DNA of 64,000 nt from Hofstenia miamia (taxonomy: Eukaryota; Xenacoelomorpha; Acoela): assembly GCA_004352715.1 (NCBI GenBank), contig SCFE01000097.1, positions 984,927-1,048,926 on the forward strand. The letters are read 5' to 3'. The notes beneath the pieces are model-generated. The model searched no databases and was not told the origin of the DNA. It saw only the letters and a program-made list of their open reading frames with translations. Below, one piece after another: positions 23,742-36,991 of this stretch. The position numbers were made by a program, and so were the translations under genes. Numbering within the stretch: position 1 is the first letter of the stretch; the number at the start of each line of letters is the position of its first letter.

Positions 23742-23950
23742 GGTTAAAACCCGTGCCTGAAGGAGCATTGTTGTCTAGGAGTGCCCATTCTTAGAATTTG
23801 CAGAAAATTCAGACTTAGGTGAAGTGCTACGTGTCTCATNNNNNNNNNNNNNNGGTTAAAACCCGTGCCTGGAGGAGCATTGTTGTCTAGGAGTGCCTAT
23901 TCTTAGAACTTGCAGAAAATTCAGACTTAGGTGAAGTGCTACATGTCTCA
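23742..23950. repeat. Near-identical duplication across a 13-N gap
   Basis: The 98 bases at 23742-23839 recur at 23853-23950 with about four substitutions (for example CCTGAAGG versus CCTGGAGG). The mismatches suggest two haplotypes placed side by side instead of merged. Confidence 0.85.
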
Positions 23951-26619
23951 TTCTTTTGAGAGGCCAATCATAAATATTTAAGGTTAAAGCAGATCTAACA
24001 TTCTATAGATGTCGTCCACAATATTGAAATTCTTAGCGTTATTATTTGAATTATTTTAAGATGGTTGTCATTCATTCAAAAATGTTTGTATGTTTTAAAA
24101 GCCAAATGTTTAATGTCGGAGACTCCACTTATAATTTAGATTTCCATTGAAATTTAGCCACTAACTATTTTTTATCATGGTCTGCTGGACAAATTTGAAA
24201 ATTGTTCAGTAGTTTAAGTATGTTACTTAGTGTATATTTGTCTAGAACATCTTTAAACTCCAGTTTGAATGAAAAATCTCTGCTAAAAATCTGTAATGTA
24301 CCCAGCCAAAAGCGACTCTTTTTGTCGCTTATATTACAAGAAATCTAAATGCTTCTATAGCTGAAGTTGCATATTTTAAAATATTCGTAAAAGTTCTTGG
24401 AATTGACTAAGTATTTGTTGAAGATTACAGCAGGTAGAATCCGAAAGATTGGATTCCACATTTTGATTAGAACTGAGCGAGAACACATTAGTGAATTGAG
24501 TTTCAAAATCCAAAGTTAATTGCAACGTAGAGTCTTGTAAATACAAGCAATCACTCGCCTGCCCTGCTTAAATGCATATTTTGCTGTTAATTTACTTCAG
24601 ATTAAACAAATAGAGAGGTGGTTTATTGTAATCTAGACAAGGTGTGAGTACATTAATCTTCTGACGTACAAACTATTGATTTGGATGTTTGCGAGGTTTA
24701 ATTCATCGCATTTTACTAGTGAATAGTAATCAACGCCTTCATTTGTAGACTGTATGTAGAAACACTGTAGCTAAGCCCATTAAAAATTAATAGCGTTGAA
24801 CTTGTCATTCCAAAATCGAAATTTGCTTATGAATGTGAGTTCAAGATATCATGTGATTTATAAGTAATTGTTAAATCTAAAATCATTTTGTCCTTACTTT
24901 TTCGTAATTTTCGGTCTAAAAATTTCAATATATTGGGGATGAACTTTTTAATCAACGCATCATGGTGCAGCATTCTAAGAAATCCGTTTCTTCAATATAA
25001 TTTCTACCTATACGCCTATTTTTGGTCATGGATGTTTTACACTTCTCAAAGAGGCCTATATTAAAATATTTTTAAGGTTTAATGATTTAATTTTAAGCAT
25101 ATTTCAAAAAAGCAAACCCACTTTTATGGACAATGACTCTAGATTCTTTGTTTCTCTTTGAAATTATTCTTTAAAAATATTACACAATTTTTTCATACAT
25201 CGCATAAATAGAATGGAATAATTGGGTGAGTAAATGACATTTGAAGTGATAGTGTTTGTAATTATGGATATATAATGGAGGCATTCGTTTAATCTAATCT
25301 ATTTCGGACATCTTTGAAGTTATAATCATAATTTGGAATGTTTGTGTGACAAATATATTTCCTTCGCGATATATAAACTAAAATAAGTGAGAAAGATAAA
25401 GATTTAAAGTTGCACGTAAACATGATAAAGCATGACTTAATTTGAAAATTCAATCTTCTCAGAAATACGATCTCATGATACCCGCCCTCTGTCATTTTCA
25501 TTAACGAAATTTCATTTTATTATTTTTTTTATGATTTATGATATTTTTCGAATTTATTAACCAGGTCTCATCTTTTAATTAATATGATTTCACAAGTTTG
25601 ATAAACACTTTGGATTACATTTAGACTCTTATTTGTTTAAAGTCTTTGTATGTTGAGATTATAAACACAAGTCTTTAGCTACTCTTTGATGCCACGCCCA
25701 AGACATGCTTTACAACCCGAATTCATTGATCTATAGTATAGAGTTTACTATATTTTGGTTAAACCGTTGTATCTCAAGAAACAAAATTACCAGGTCTTTG
25801 CTTTGCTTAGAAAAAATAATCCGAAGAAGAAACTGTTTTTAGTAATATGCAAGCGCATTTTATTTAATAGGCAATCTCTCTCATTGATTTCACTTGAGCA
25901 GGACTGTGTCTAACACTGTCAATAACATTTTTTAATGCATTGGGTTTTTCGAATTTGACATATGCCTTCACAAGAGTTACAAAGACCGACAATTAACTCA
26001 ACTTTTGTAAATTTATTCCCTTTCACCACCAACAAATCGAGGTAATAGATTTCATATCAAAATAATTTCTGACAAGTATGTAAACAATAATTCAAAGTGG
26101 CACTTCGTTAGGTAATAATGTCCAACTGTAAAATCATAAATCTGATGAATAATTAATTGAGAATCAATAACGAAATTTGCCTCTGTAATGAAATACATGT
26201 ATATACTGGCGCCTAATGTTCTGTGGAATATTACTTACTATCATAAAAGTTGAAGTAATTCACAGAAAAGTTGTTTTATTGAGCTAATCTTTAAGCATTT
26301 AATTGTACCGTGCTTTCATAAATTTGGGATTTGAAGTAATTCCTTGATTAACGACGCACTGTGCAGTTGTTACTTTATTAAGAAACAGGTTATCCCAACA
26401 GGGAGGAGCTTAAACTTTAAATGCAATTTAATTCATGTCTAGGAACGTTATTTGCACAATAATGTTATTTTAATTCAAGTTTTGATTAAATACATTCCCA
26501 AATATTATTGTAAAAATCAGTGATAATCGAAATTATTAATTATTTTTCATGCAAAATTTTACATTTTAGTCGAGACATTCTCTGTTTGCTTTTGCTGACA
26601 TTGTGACTGTTGTATTTAG

Positions 26620-27972
26620 AATCACAAAAAATCACGTGGTTTATTTATCCAAGTGAAGAAATCTTTATGTACTCTGAACGCGTTAACTTCACATGCGCTG
26701 CGGAAAATGCGTGGAAAATTATGCTTCGCTGTGACAACCTGTACTTGAAAGGCAACCATGATCAGGATCATCGCTTTGTCAATGGCCACAGGACCACATA
26801 TGCCTATTTTAGTATGTGTCTACTTAGATTTAAACCGTCGTTGGGGTGTCTATATATTTATACAAAAATCTACGTCTCTTGTGATTTCGATATACAGAAA
26901 TGTACGTGAATCCAAAAGTTCCCCTTTTGCAACACACCACATTAGTAATACACAGGAATACAATACAAAAAGTCTATTGCTTATTAAGCAAAGAAATTTC
27001 ACTATTTAACAACATAAAAAAACTCAATATTTCTTATAAAGCAAATTCTCTTAGAATTGCATATAGCACAATTACACATTAAAGAATGAGTTGAGATATT
27101 ATTAGATGCATATAAATCAATAAATTGTTGTTTAAATAAATCTTTTAATTGCCTTTTTACTTTTGAAGATGTATCAAAGAAATCAATATTTGTATTTAGA
27201 TGGGTTGAATTTGTTAATAAGAATTAATAGTCAACGTTTTTGAGTACGCAAAATATGGCTCAAATGAAAACGCTGTACATGGCTATGATATAAACAAACA
27301 TTAATTTTAAGACACATCCTTTTATCAATTTGTACTCATTTGTCATATTTCTTGGGCATTCGAAATTATCTTTATTTTATAATTTTGAGAAATAACCGTG
27401 CAAGTGCGGATTTGAATTATATTTTTAATAATTCTTAAATTTCAACCAAATCTTTTGTCAATTAAACAAAGTATTATTAGCTAATGTTTTAAGTAAGTGT
27501 AGTTAACTTCAACCGCTTGAACAAACTTTCTTGTAAAAATCGGATTTTTCACTGGAAATTTTAATGTACTTCAAGTACATGAATAATTTTTATGACAAGT
27601 TTTCACAATGACAAGAGAAGCACACTAACCCATCCAAATCCACCCAAGATTCCCGAATTTCCTAATGTGCTTGTCGGAAATTGTTGGAGAATTTAAACAA
27701 ATTGGTTTGTTCCTTTAAAGGCAAAATTGATTGTTTACTGTTGAACTGCGTTTCGATTTGTCTCAAATTGAACTGATACCTATTTTCATATATGGAAATC
27801 AAGGAGTAGAAGATATGAAAGTAGAGCAGTTATTTATAAATGTGTCTAAGATTAAATATTTTAGATACCACGAAAAATGAATTGAATTTGAAGAAAAAAG
27901 TTAAATGTGAGTGTGTGGCGTTCTCGCAGCTTGGAGCAACGAATGGCACCTCCTTTCTCATCACCAATCCAT
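26620..27972 (+). CDS. unc5: UNC5 Ig1 exons
   Basis: Exon 26620-26811 follows TTGTATTTAG and gives PSEEIFMYSERVNFTCAAEN and IMLRCDNLYLKG, matching the UNC5 pattern in which the first Ig cysteine is followed by a short run and an [IF].CNG-like strand. It ends before GTATGTGT at phase 1. Exon 27865-27972 follows TATTTTAG and gives VKCECVAFSQLGATNGTS, the equivalent of the vertebrate WCQCVAWSS..GTTKSR strand with its extra cysteine. The 1053-bp intron between them has no recognised gene. Confidence 0.88.
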
Positions 27973-29542
27973 GTAATTACATGTCTCTAGGCATGCGTAC
28001 GTGTGTAATAAACCGTTTTAGATCTGGATGCAAGTTTTATACGTGAGCCTCTATCGAAAGAGACCGAACTTGGCAAATCAGTGAAGTTAGATTGCATCCC
28101 ACCCAGTGGGTATCCTAAGCCTCGAGTAAGCTGGCTCAAGAACGGAAAGACATTTGAATATATTGAATACACCGAAAACACCGGTAATTTGCGATTTAGT
28201 ATTCAGCCTGTAAAGTTTTTGCCAAAATGAGTCTGCATGTTATTGCCTGGTCTGGCACCGACTAATTTTTTTCTTCTCAACAATAATTGTATTTCATGCA
28301 TGCGCCAAGTTCTGATTTCGATTTGTGAATCAAATAAGAGTAGTGAGAACTAAGAACCACAAAATATAGGAAGAGAAGAAATTCATTATGTAGGAAGACT
28401 AGTAGAAAATGTCCCCTACAAAAATTTGCGAAGGTAAATTTCGTAGGATGAGGAAGACTTTTCAACGAGCCGAAATTTCTAAGTTCGGCTCGGCTCGCGA
28501 CATAGGATCTTTCAATTAGGCTTGTTTTGGCTTGATATTTTTTAAAAATATTGTGCTCTCAGAATTTTTTTCCTAGTATTTAATAATCATCTCTAAATTA
28601 TGATTATAAGAAAGGCCCATTGAATAAAAAAATAAAAATCTGCATAATCAAATTAACAAGCAGAACTATAAATGTGCTTTGCTTAAATAGGCTAGTAATA
28701 TATCCAATGCAGTGCTCAAGCTCGGCTCGTTGAAAAGTCTGGGGCGAAATCTTCTCGGGTTGAATTTGAATCTAATCTCTATTCTAAACGTTTACTTATG
28801 AACAATTTGAACACCGTTTGTTTTGTACCCACTAGTTTTAAAACAATTAATATTGTTTAGTTTGCCTGGGATTTGGTGCTGGATTATTGGCAAGTTCAAA
28901 GATAAACGTGTGTTTTGATCGTTTGCAATGTGTTATTTATTCTCAGATTAAATATTTATAATTCTAGCAACATGGCGCATTTGCTATTGAATAATGTTTG
29001 TCTATGTTTACAAATTCAGCCTTGGCGAAGATTAGCTGAATCGTTAAATTGAATTAACTCATTCCCTAAGCAGCTCCACAATTTTTTGTTGAGACACAGC
29101 GATCAAAAGCGCGGTAAATGGATTTTGTTGCTAAATACTTTTCTATCATGGATGCAAACATTTACTTTTCATTAAGATTTAATTCAATTAGAAACTAGGA
29201 ATTAATGTGATTGTAAATTGGAAAGACAATGTCGCTTTAATTTTTTAATATACAATTATTTGATACATGCTGTTAACAAAGATTTTATTGGATTCTGTTT
29301 ATGCCATCGCCGCTAAATTTTTATTCCTAATATCGTTTTCTCAAAGTATTGAGAAAACTTGGTTCCTATATTAGGTTAGGTTGGATACTTTTTTTGAAGG
29401 GAATCCTATTTTTACCTTAGATTCTGTATTTTGTTTTGTTTTGGAATTATGATATTAGAACATTTAAAATGTCTATTTCTATACACGTCGTGTTTACATT
29501 GTCAGTTTCTAGTCGTATATCTACAATGAATTATATCTATAA

Positions 29543-29590
<48 letters not shown>

Positions 29591-32500
29591 CTATAATTAA
29601 TAAGAGAGTTTTCTCAAACTATCCTTCTGACAAAACTTCCTTATTTCATGAAGTATAGAACGCCAAGATTGTTTGACACATATTTTTTCATGGCGTCTTT
29701 GACTGTAGACGTAATTTTATGCTTTATTTTACGAATGTTGTGTTAAATTCACGAGCTTTTGTGTTTGTTTGATGTAAATGTTGGCTAACAATCTGTAATT
29801 TGAGGCAGCACAATGAACATCATCACATGTCTGTCTAACAAGCAAATCTTTCGATTGATGGACAATTTGTCGAATGTGTCTTTGTTTATATTGATGAATA
29901 AATTGGTCTTATAGAGATTTGGCATGAAAACATACCGTTAATTCAGGTCTCTGTCAATTACATAAGTAAAGACTGACTTGACTGGAATTGCGTTTGTTTT
30001 GAGAGATTATTTTAATCCCCAACAATTATTGATTATAGACAAATGCAAGGCTTTGAGTGTATGTTGCTTTATTGATTTTTTCAATGTTTGCATTGTAATC
30101 GTTCATTATTGAAATAGATTCCTCTATTAAAATCAATCATTATTGTTTTATCCCTGCACACTGTGTCGTGTACATTGTAAAAGTCTGAAAATATGCATTT
30201 ATAAGCGTTTTTAATATTTCTATTTTAAAGCATAATCCTAATCAGCTGTAATTTTTATATTAATTATATGCTTACCGGATATAACTATAGTCGAAGTTTG
30301 TAATTTTTCTACAATTTATGTGCGTATGGGACTGAAGCTCGGGTGAGGTTACACTGGTGGGCGGTAACACCTCCAATTCGGCACAGCAATTATATCCGGA
30401 TCTTACATCTTACACAACTTATGCCAAATTTTGAGTTTCAGTAATTTACCTTAATGCTTTTCACATTCACAAGTCATAATAAAAAACACAGAAGCTTTAG
30501 TAGGAAGTTTGGAAAGCAAATTCACTTGCTAAGGATTTTACATCCAAGTTATTTTCGATTTTGCGTTTTGCTTGTAAAATACTTTCCTTAGCCTACAACT
30601 CTGTTCTATTATATATTTAAATGAAAAAATCATTTTCATATCTGATCGGACAATATATCGGGTATCACTGTTATATGATGTCAGAGATGTAAATCTGCTT
30701 TAGGCCACGGTTAGACTAGTGATTTGCTTAAAAGTGATCTATCACGTTTTGAGTGAATCGCACGTCTAACCACCCGAGATAATTAGCGATGTGACGATCA
30801 CAAGGAAATCGAACGCGCACGATTTCTTCGTGATCATCACATCGCTAATTATTTTGGGTGGTTAGACCTGCGATTCAATCAAAATGTGATAGATTACTTT
30901 TGAACCAATCACTAGTCTAACCGTGGCCTTATGTGCAACATGCGATCTCACCTGATAATTTTAATCTTAGCTATCGAGCAGCAACAACGATAAGCTAAGG
31001 CTAAGCCTAGATTTGACTCTAATTGAACCTATAGAATATGCCATTTGTAGTTATTTTACAGTGGGTGTAATGTTATCGTCGTTTCTGAAATTATCGTCTG
31101 CATTTCGATAGATTCTCGGATCTTTATTATACCTAAATAAATTATCCTAAATATCGGCTAAGAATAATGCTCAACAACTGAATTGAGCTTTTCTGTACTA
31201 AGAGTGCTTCTTACAAAAAACATCTGACTTTTCCAACTTAACAAGATAATCTTATGGGTAATATCGCCGATGATCGCTTTCTCGATAATCGATTTTGTAT
31301 CCATGATTTTATCCAACTTTTGAAAACAGTATTTTGTACACATATATCTGATAATACACTTGTATAAGCTCGCATATTTAATGTTTTTAATGATCGTTTG
31401 GATTGTCAAGGCTGGAGGCTGAATTTTAATGTGTATTTTCGTATTAATTTGCTAATCATTCTCATTTAGAAAAGCAATATTGGCAAATTGAGGATTTAAT
31501 AAATTGAGAGTACCATACATTCTCTCGTTGAGAAGAGTAATTAATCGGTCAGCTGTTTAAACAACCGCCCGCTCGTCTGGCTAAATTTGATTAGCGCGTC
31601 TTAAATCGAATCCCACTCTGGAATGTTGTACACAATTAAAACATTAATTTGGTCTTTATTAATAACCTCGTTTTACAATGCATCCTCATAATTTCACATC
31701 ACTCCCGCTTATCACCGCATCTGTCTTGTACTGGAATTTATAGCGAAATTTATATTCATTTCACGTTAAACCATGCATCGCATTTTTCCGTTGTCTGTCA
31801 TTTTTCAACAATGCAGTGATTTATAAATAATTTTTAACACAGAAAATCAAGATTACTCTAAATTCATTCCATCCGTGTCCAATATCTAACAGCATACTTA
31901 ACACGCACAACATGTCGTTTGAATTGTTCTGCGTGCATGTCTAATCACATGAAATTTCCTAGTTAAAGTCTCATGGGTCTGACTTCATAAATGTTTTTAA
32001 GTTCTAAATAATCTAGGCATTCAAAATGCTGACTTTGTACCAATTGATGTAATAGTGTCACTAATGAAGTTCAGTCGCAGAGTTAGTAATTGGTGGGAGG
32101 GGATCAAGTTTGATAGGACCAAGGGCCCTGTGGATATCCAATTTTGGTCCCTCTGAGTCATACCCAAGAGTTATAGCCTGATGTTTTAGCCTGTTACACA
32201 TAGACACTCCATGTAAATGTTAAAAAATGCGTTTAGTAATTGAAATATTCTACAACAAAATAAATTGTCACGAAAACTTTTGGAAAAGAGGTAGACAATT
32301 TTTTTTACTCAAATTAGTAAAATATATAAGAATTCGCGTAATATGTCCTCCAAAGGCACATTTTCGACTAGCTGGCTTTAGTGCGAAAAAGGTTGAGTAC
32401 ACATGTGTTATACATATAGATATAAAATTTACTGCAATTCTTTTTTAATGAAACGTTCTGTGAATAACGTTTAGTATATAATTGAAAGTATATTAATTTT

Positions 32501-35500
32501 TTTGTTTGATTAATGTTAACTGATTAATAACTTTCAGTTACGTATATTATGTCATTATTTTGAATTTGCCATTCATATTGGTATTATGCTAATTTTTCAC
32601 CTACTTAATTCTTCTAGTTTTTTCCACACTTTTGTTCAATTGTTTTTTTGCGTATTTGAATGTTTTACTTGATAAAGTATGTTATTGCGTGTCTCATGCA
32701 ATACGTTTTTATCTAAATGAAGAGTTTCACGTTCTTGTGGTTGTTTTAAAATTTAAATGTTGATATATTAAATATGGCGGGATTAAATCTATATTCCATG
32801 CAAAAAATGTTGCATTAAATTTGACTGAGAACTAGAAATGAACTTAAATAAATCTTCGATTGCTAATCGAGTGTTATGAACGCTCGTAATTAGGTTCTAT
32901 ATTAACAAACGCAATCAAAACTAGCACACCGCTGCGAATTGTGATACATGTGTTGATAAACGGTCACTGTGATTAGCCTCAGATCTGATAGTAGACACAT
33001 TACTAACTCTCCGGCTTCGGTAGGATAAATGGATTACGGGCACTATTACTGGAGAGTGGTCTCATGGTGAGATAAATATTTGATGGTTTACTTTTAGATT
33101 CGCTCATTTTTATTGAAGTTGATGAACGACACGTAGCCAACTACACATGTGTGGCCACCAATAGTGCAGGCAAGAGGCTTTCAAATGAAGCTTCTCTTAC
33201 TGTATATAGTAAGTGTTCGTGTAACTTGGAGTAGTTAGATTGCAGGGCCTTCTTAACATATTAAGAAGGCCCTGTTAGATTGTATTTAATATTGAAAATT
33301 CTTCCCCCACCAAAACGATAATAATCACCAAATTGTTATTGAAATAATTAAATAGCAAAAAGATATTATTGCATAGAAGACATTCTGGACTGATAAATCA
33401 ATAGACATTTTCTATCGAAAGTTTTATTAAACTTTATTTAAAGTAATTTTTCGGTGTTTACTTTTAAAGCTTTTTGAATTAAATCAGATTGTGTCGTGCA
33501 ATTTTGGAAATGGGAAATAAAATTTTTTCCCAGTCTGGTTCATCCAGAAACCCCTTCGCGGCTTTGTAGTTGCGCTTGCTTTTAAGTAAAATAGCGTTTT
33601 ATAATGAATGTTATTTAGTATAAACTAAGCAAAGGCATTGGTGCATAGGGAGATCGGTGAGCTATTAGTGATGTGACGGTTTTTGTACTACACGCGGGTA
33701 CCCGGTTTTACACGCCCATGCCCAGGGTACATGCGGGTGCGCATAATTTTTATCGAGCACATACGAATACGCTATTCATTATGATTAATCTAAATGTGAT
33801 GTTTTTCAAAATCAAATTTTATTAAAATAATATTAAAATAATTAACGTATAATGAATGTGAATTGTATAAGAAATGTTCTTAACTTTTTGTATAACTAAG
33901 CCGCATCAAACCTTAAGCATTTAGCACGAGACCTAACTTTTAGATTATTTTATATTATAGTGAGTTTTAGATAGGTGTTACTACTTTAGAAAATATTTTA
34001 TGGTTCGTTTTTCGGAAATAGAATATATTGGCAATTGTATATTGGATTTCGAATACATTGGTTTCTATGGAGTGCCTTTAAATAGATAAATGTAATAACC
34101 AGGTTAGAAAGTTCGAATTTAATGAATTCATGATTTAATGAACTTGCTGTGACGTCTGCGGCATCAATTGCCACCGGCAACAATACTGAGCAGATCTTCA
34201 GTTTCAATTGCGGAAAATATCGCACAATTTGACATAAGACGATCATATCTAATTAAATTACAACCGAACTGCTGCTATATATCATTCAACAATGAAAAGC
34301 TTAAATTTCCCTCCTTTTCCGAGCAGAACACATTTTAAAAATAGACTCAAAGAACATTAAATTTAGTGCTGACGGGTTTTACGAAAAGATTGGGTACTTG
34401 AGTAACTATTTTGAATATTATTACTCTAATGAAGGTAATTAATTTGGGTTTTGATTTCATTTCAGAACGCCATGTATGTTATAGCAACCGTACTATATTT
34501 TAAAATTCATATTTTGTACTCTTTTGGGAGTTTACATTTTGCAAAATTCCTGTTAGCGGGATTTGTATTATCATATGCTTTAGGATACGGAGGCTGGGCT
34601 AAGTGGTCTGAATGGAGTCCATGCAGCAGCCATTGTGGAAAAGGCGTTACTCGTCGCACTCGTATATGCACCAATCCCGCGCCTATCCGGCGGCCAATTT
34701 GTAATGGAAGTGACACAGACATAAACGAGTGCACCGTTGTTTGTCCCAGTAAGTTTAAGTCGTGACTTTCGTGTCACACGACTTATCTCTCCTTTCGTCA
34801 TCTTTTGACTCACATTTCTCTTATTTGTTAGAGATTGTAATATATTAACTCATGTATAGTTCTATTTCATTAATATCGCTTTATATTTAGTTTTGACTAA
34901 TACTAAACATGTCACGTGATGTCTAATTCTCCATGCATTCGTAATCGTATTTCCAGGCTTGTCCATTGGGCAGAATTTTGATCCCCACTCCACCTCACGA
35001 AATTTTCCATGGGCCACGAAATCCCCATGCGCCCTTACGGATCCCCAAAACCCAAAATATATGTATGTATATCTATATACTAACTATTTTTGCTTAATGG
35101 TTTTTCGCCAAATTTATGCAATTTCATATATATTTGTAGAAAAAAGTATATCTCTATTAGAGATGAGCGCGGTACAGGTTTTGTAAAAAAAATTTCACCG
35201 CAGAGAAAAAACTTTACCGCTAATCACCGCAATTAATGAAATTTTACCGCGGTATACCGCAACGAACTGGTTTCTTAACTTCGTAAGAAAAGATAGAAAT
35301 TTCTGAATTGTTTTTTAGGGTTTTGGATAATCCGAAAAAAGTTTAAAGACAATTAAGGTATTTTGTCAATTCGTCCAATTTCATTAGAGTAGTATCCAAT
35401 TTTCTATGAAATATACAAAAATTGCTATTAATATTTTGTATGTGAAATTTATAAGTTTTTCTCCAGAAACAGTTTTTTGAGAAATACCCAGAGATTTTAA

Positions 35501-36954
35501 ATCTTAAAACAAAATAGGCTATCTGTATAACTTTAATGCCATCGCAATTTGTTTTATTTTACCGCTAACTACCGCACTTGAGAAAAACACTGCCGCCGTA
35601 CACCTTGCCTCTAGTCTGTTTAAGAAATAATCTGTTTATTTAAGAAATCAGAATTTTACAAAACAATTTTGACAAGTTGATTATTTCTCACTAATGCGTC
35701 TTGGTGTGGAGGAAGTTCTTCTGATGTGGAAGAGTGGTAATAATAGCAAGTACGTTTTCACAGTTGAAATGGATATTTTTGGTCATGGCCATTAATATAG
35801 AATACATACGTCGTCTTTTTGATTTTTAAAAGCTTTAAAAACAGCCTTACAATGGAGTTTGGAGTTACAGTACTAGCTCCACAAATCCATGGGGCGAGAT
35901 TTCATCTCCACCCCACCTCGTGCCACGGGCCCCACGAATCCCTACCCCACTGGACAAGCCTGCGTATTTCCTAAGTTGTTGATTTCGTCCGAAACATGCA
36001 GACACATTTGCAGAACTCATGTTAAAATCAGCATTTAATAATTTAAATGTTACCGATTTTTCAAGAGCGAGTGGTTGCAGAATTGCAGACACTCTAGCCA
36101 ATTCATTTGTTTGGTTTTGTGAGAAAATTTGTCGCAAGAATGCATCTGTTGACACTATCTATCCATCAGAATGCCAAATTGTACAACTGTTACAGTGTGT
36201 ATATTGCAACATGTTTAAAGATGATGTAGTAGCAAACATTATTTAAAAATATTATCTCTTTTTATGCGAATGTCTAATAATACATATGCATACTTATTGA
36301 CAAATCGCGATTTGATTTAAATTTCGATCACATGTCTAATAAATATAATTTTGAATAAATTTAGGTTTATTGCAGGTAAGGAATATATAAATGGTTGCGA
36401 ATTGCTACACTAATACGGTAAATGCATTTTATGGCTTGACATGTGTTTTTAGTTTTTGAGCTCTTATTGCCAATTCATTTTTTATTTAATTATCTCTGAC
36501 TGTGTGAACTTTTCACGGCAATTGTCTTTAGTATTTAAAACTTAGAAATGTTAAATATACAGGGCCATCTAAATTGAATTTATTATTTTGACTTGCATTC
36601 CAAAAATTTTGATGTAATCTCTAATCTTTAAATGATGTGGTGTACCCGCTATGGAAATGCGAATTTTAAGTTTACTTGCATGAAGTTTATCAGCAATTCA
36701 TACTTATATGCATCAACATCCTCACTTTGAATTCCCAGTTATCAATCTTTCATGGAGCCCGTATATTTTGTTCAAAAAATCCTTAAATGTGTTGCTGGAA
36801 GGTTGTAATTGTACAAGAATGAACCATATATATATATANNNNNNNNNNNNNNNNNNNNNNNNNNNNNNNNNNNNNNNNNNNNNNNNNNNNNNNNNNNNNN
36901 NNNNNNNNNNNNNNNNNNNNNNNNNNNNNNNNNNNNNNNNNNNNNNNNNNNNNN

Positions 36955-36991
<37 letters not shown>

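Larger units (their letters stand above)
14069..26619. other. Gene-free AT-rich interval upstream of the first recognised UNC5 exon
   Basis: Over 12.5 kb with no supportable protein gene. It contains a hAT-like MITE (16755-17300), an inversely related sequence pair (about 18613-18660 and 19135-19205), a TA microsatellite (18357-18391), two copies of a 32-bp unit (23609-23672) and an N-joined duplication (23742-23950). A short island of less AT-rich sequence (15355-15530) has open frames on both strands but no recognised product. The missing signal-peptide exon of UNC5 could lie here or further upstream, but I could not identify it. Confidence 0.5.
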
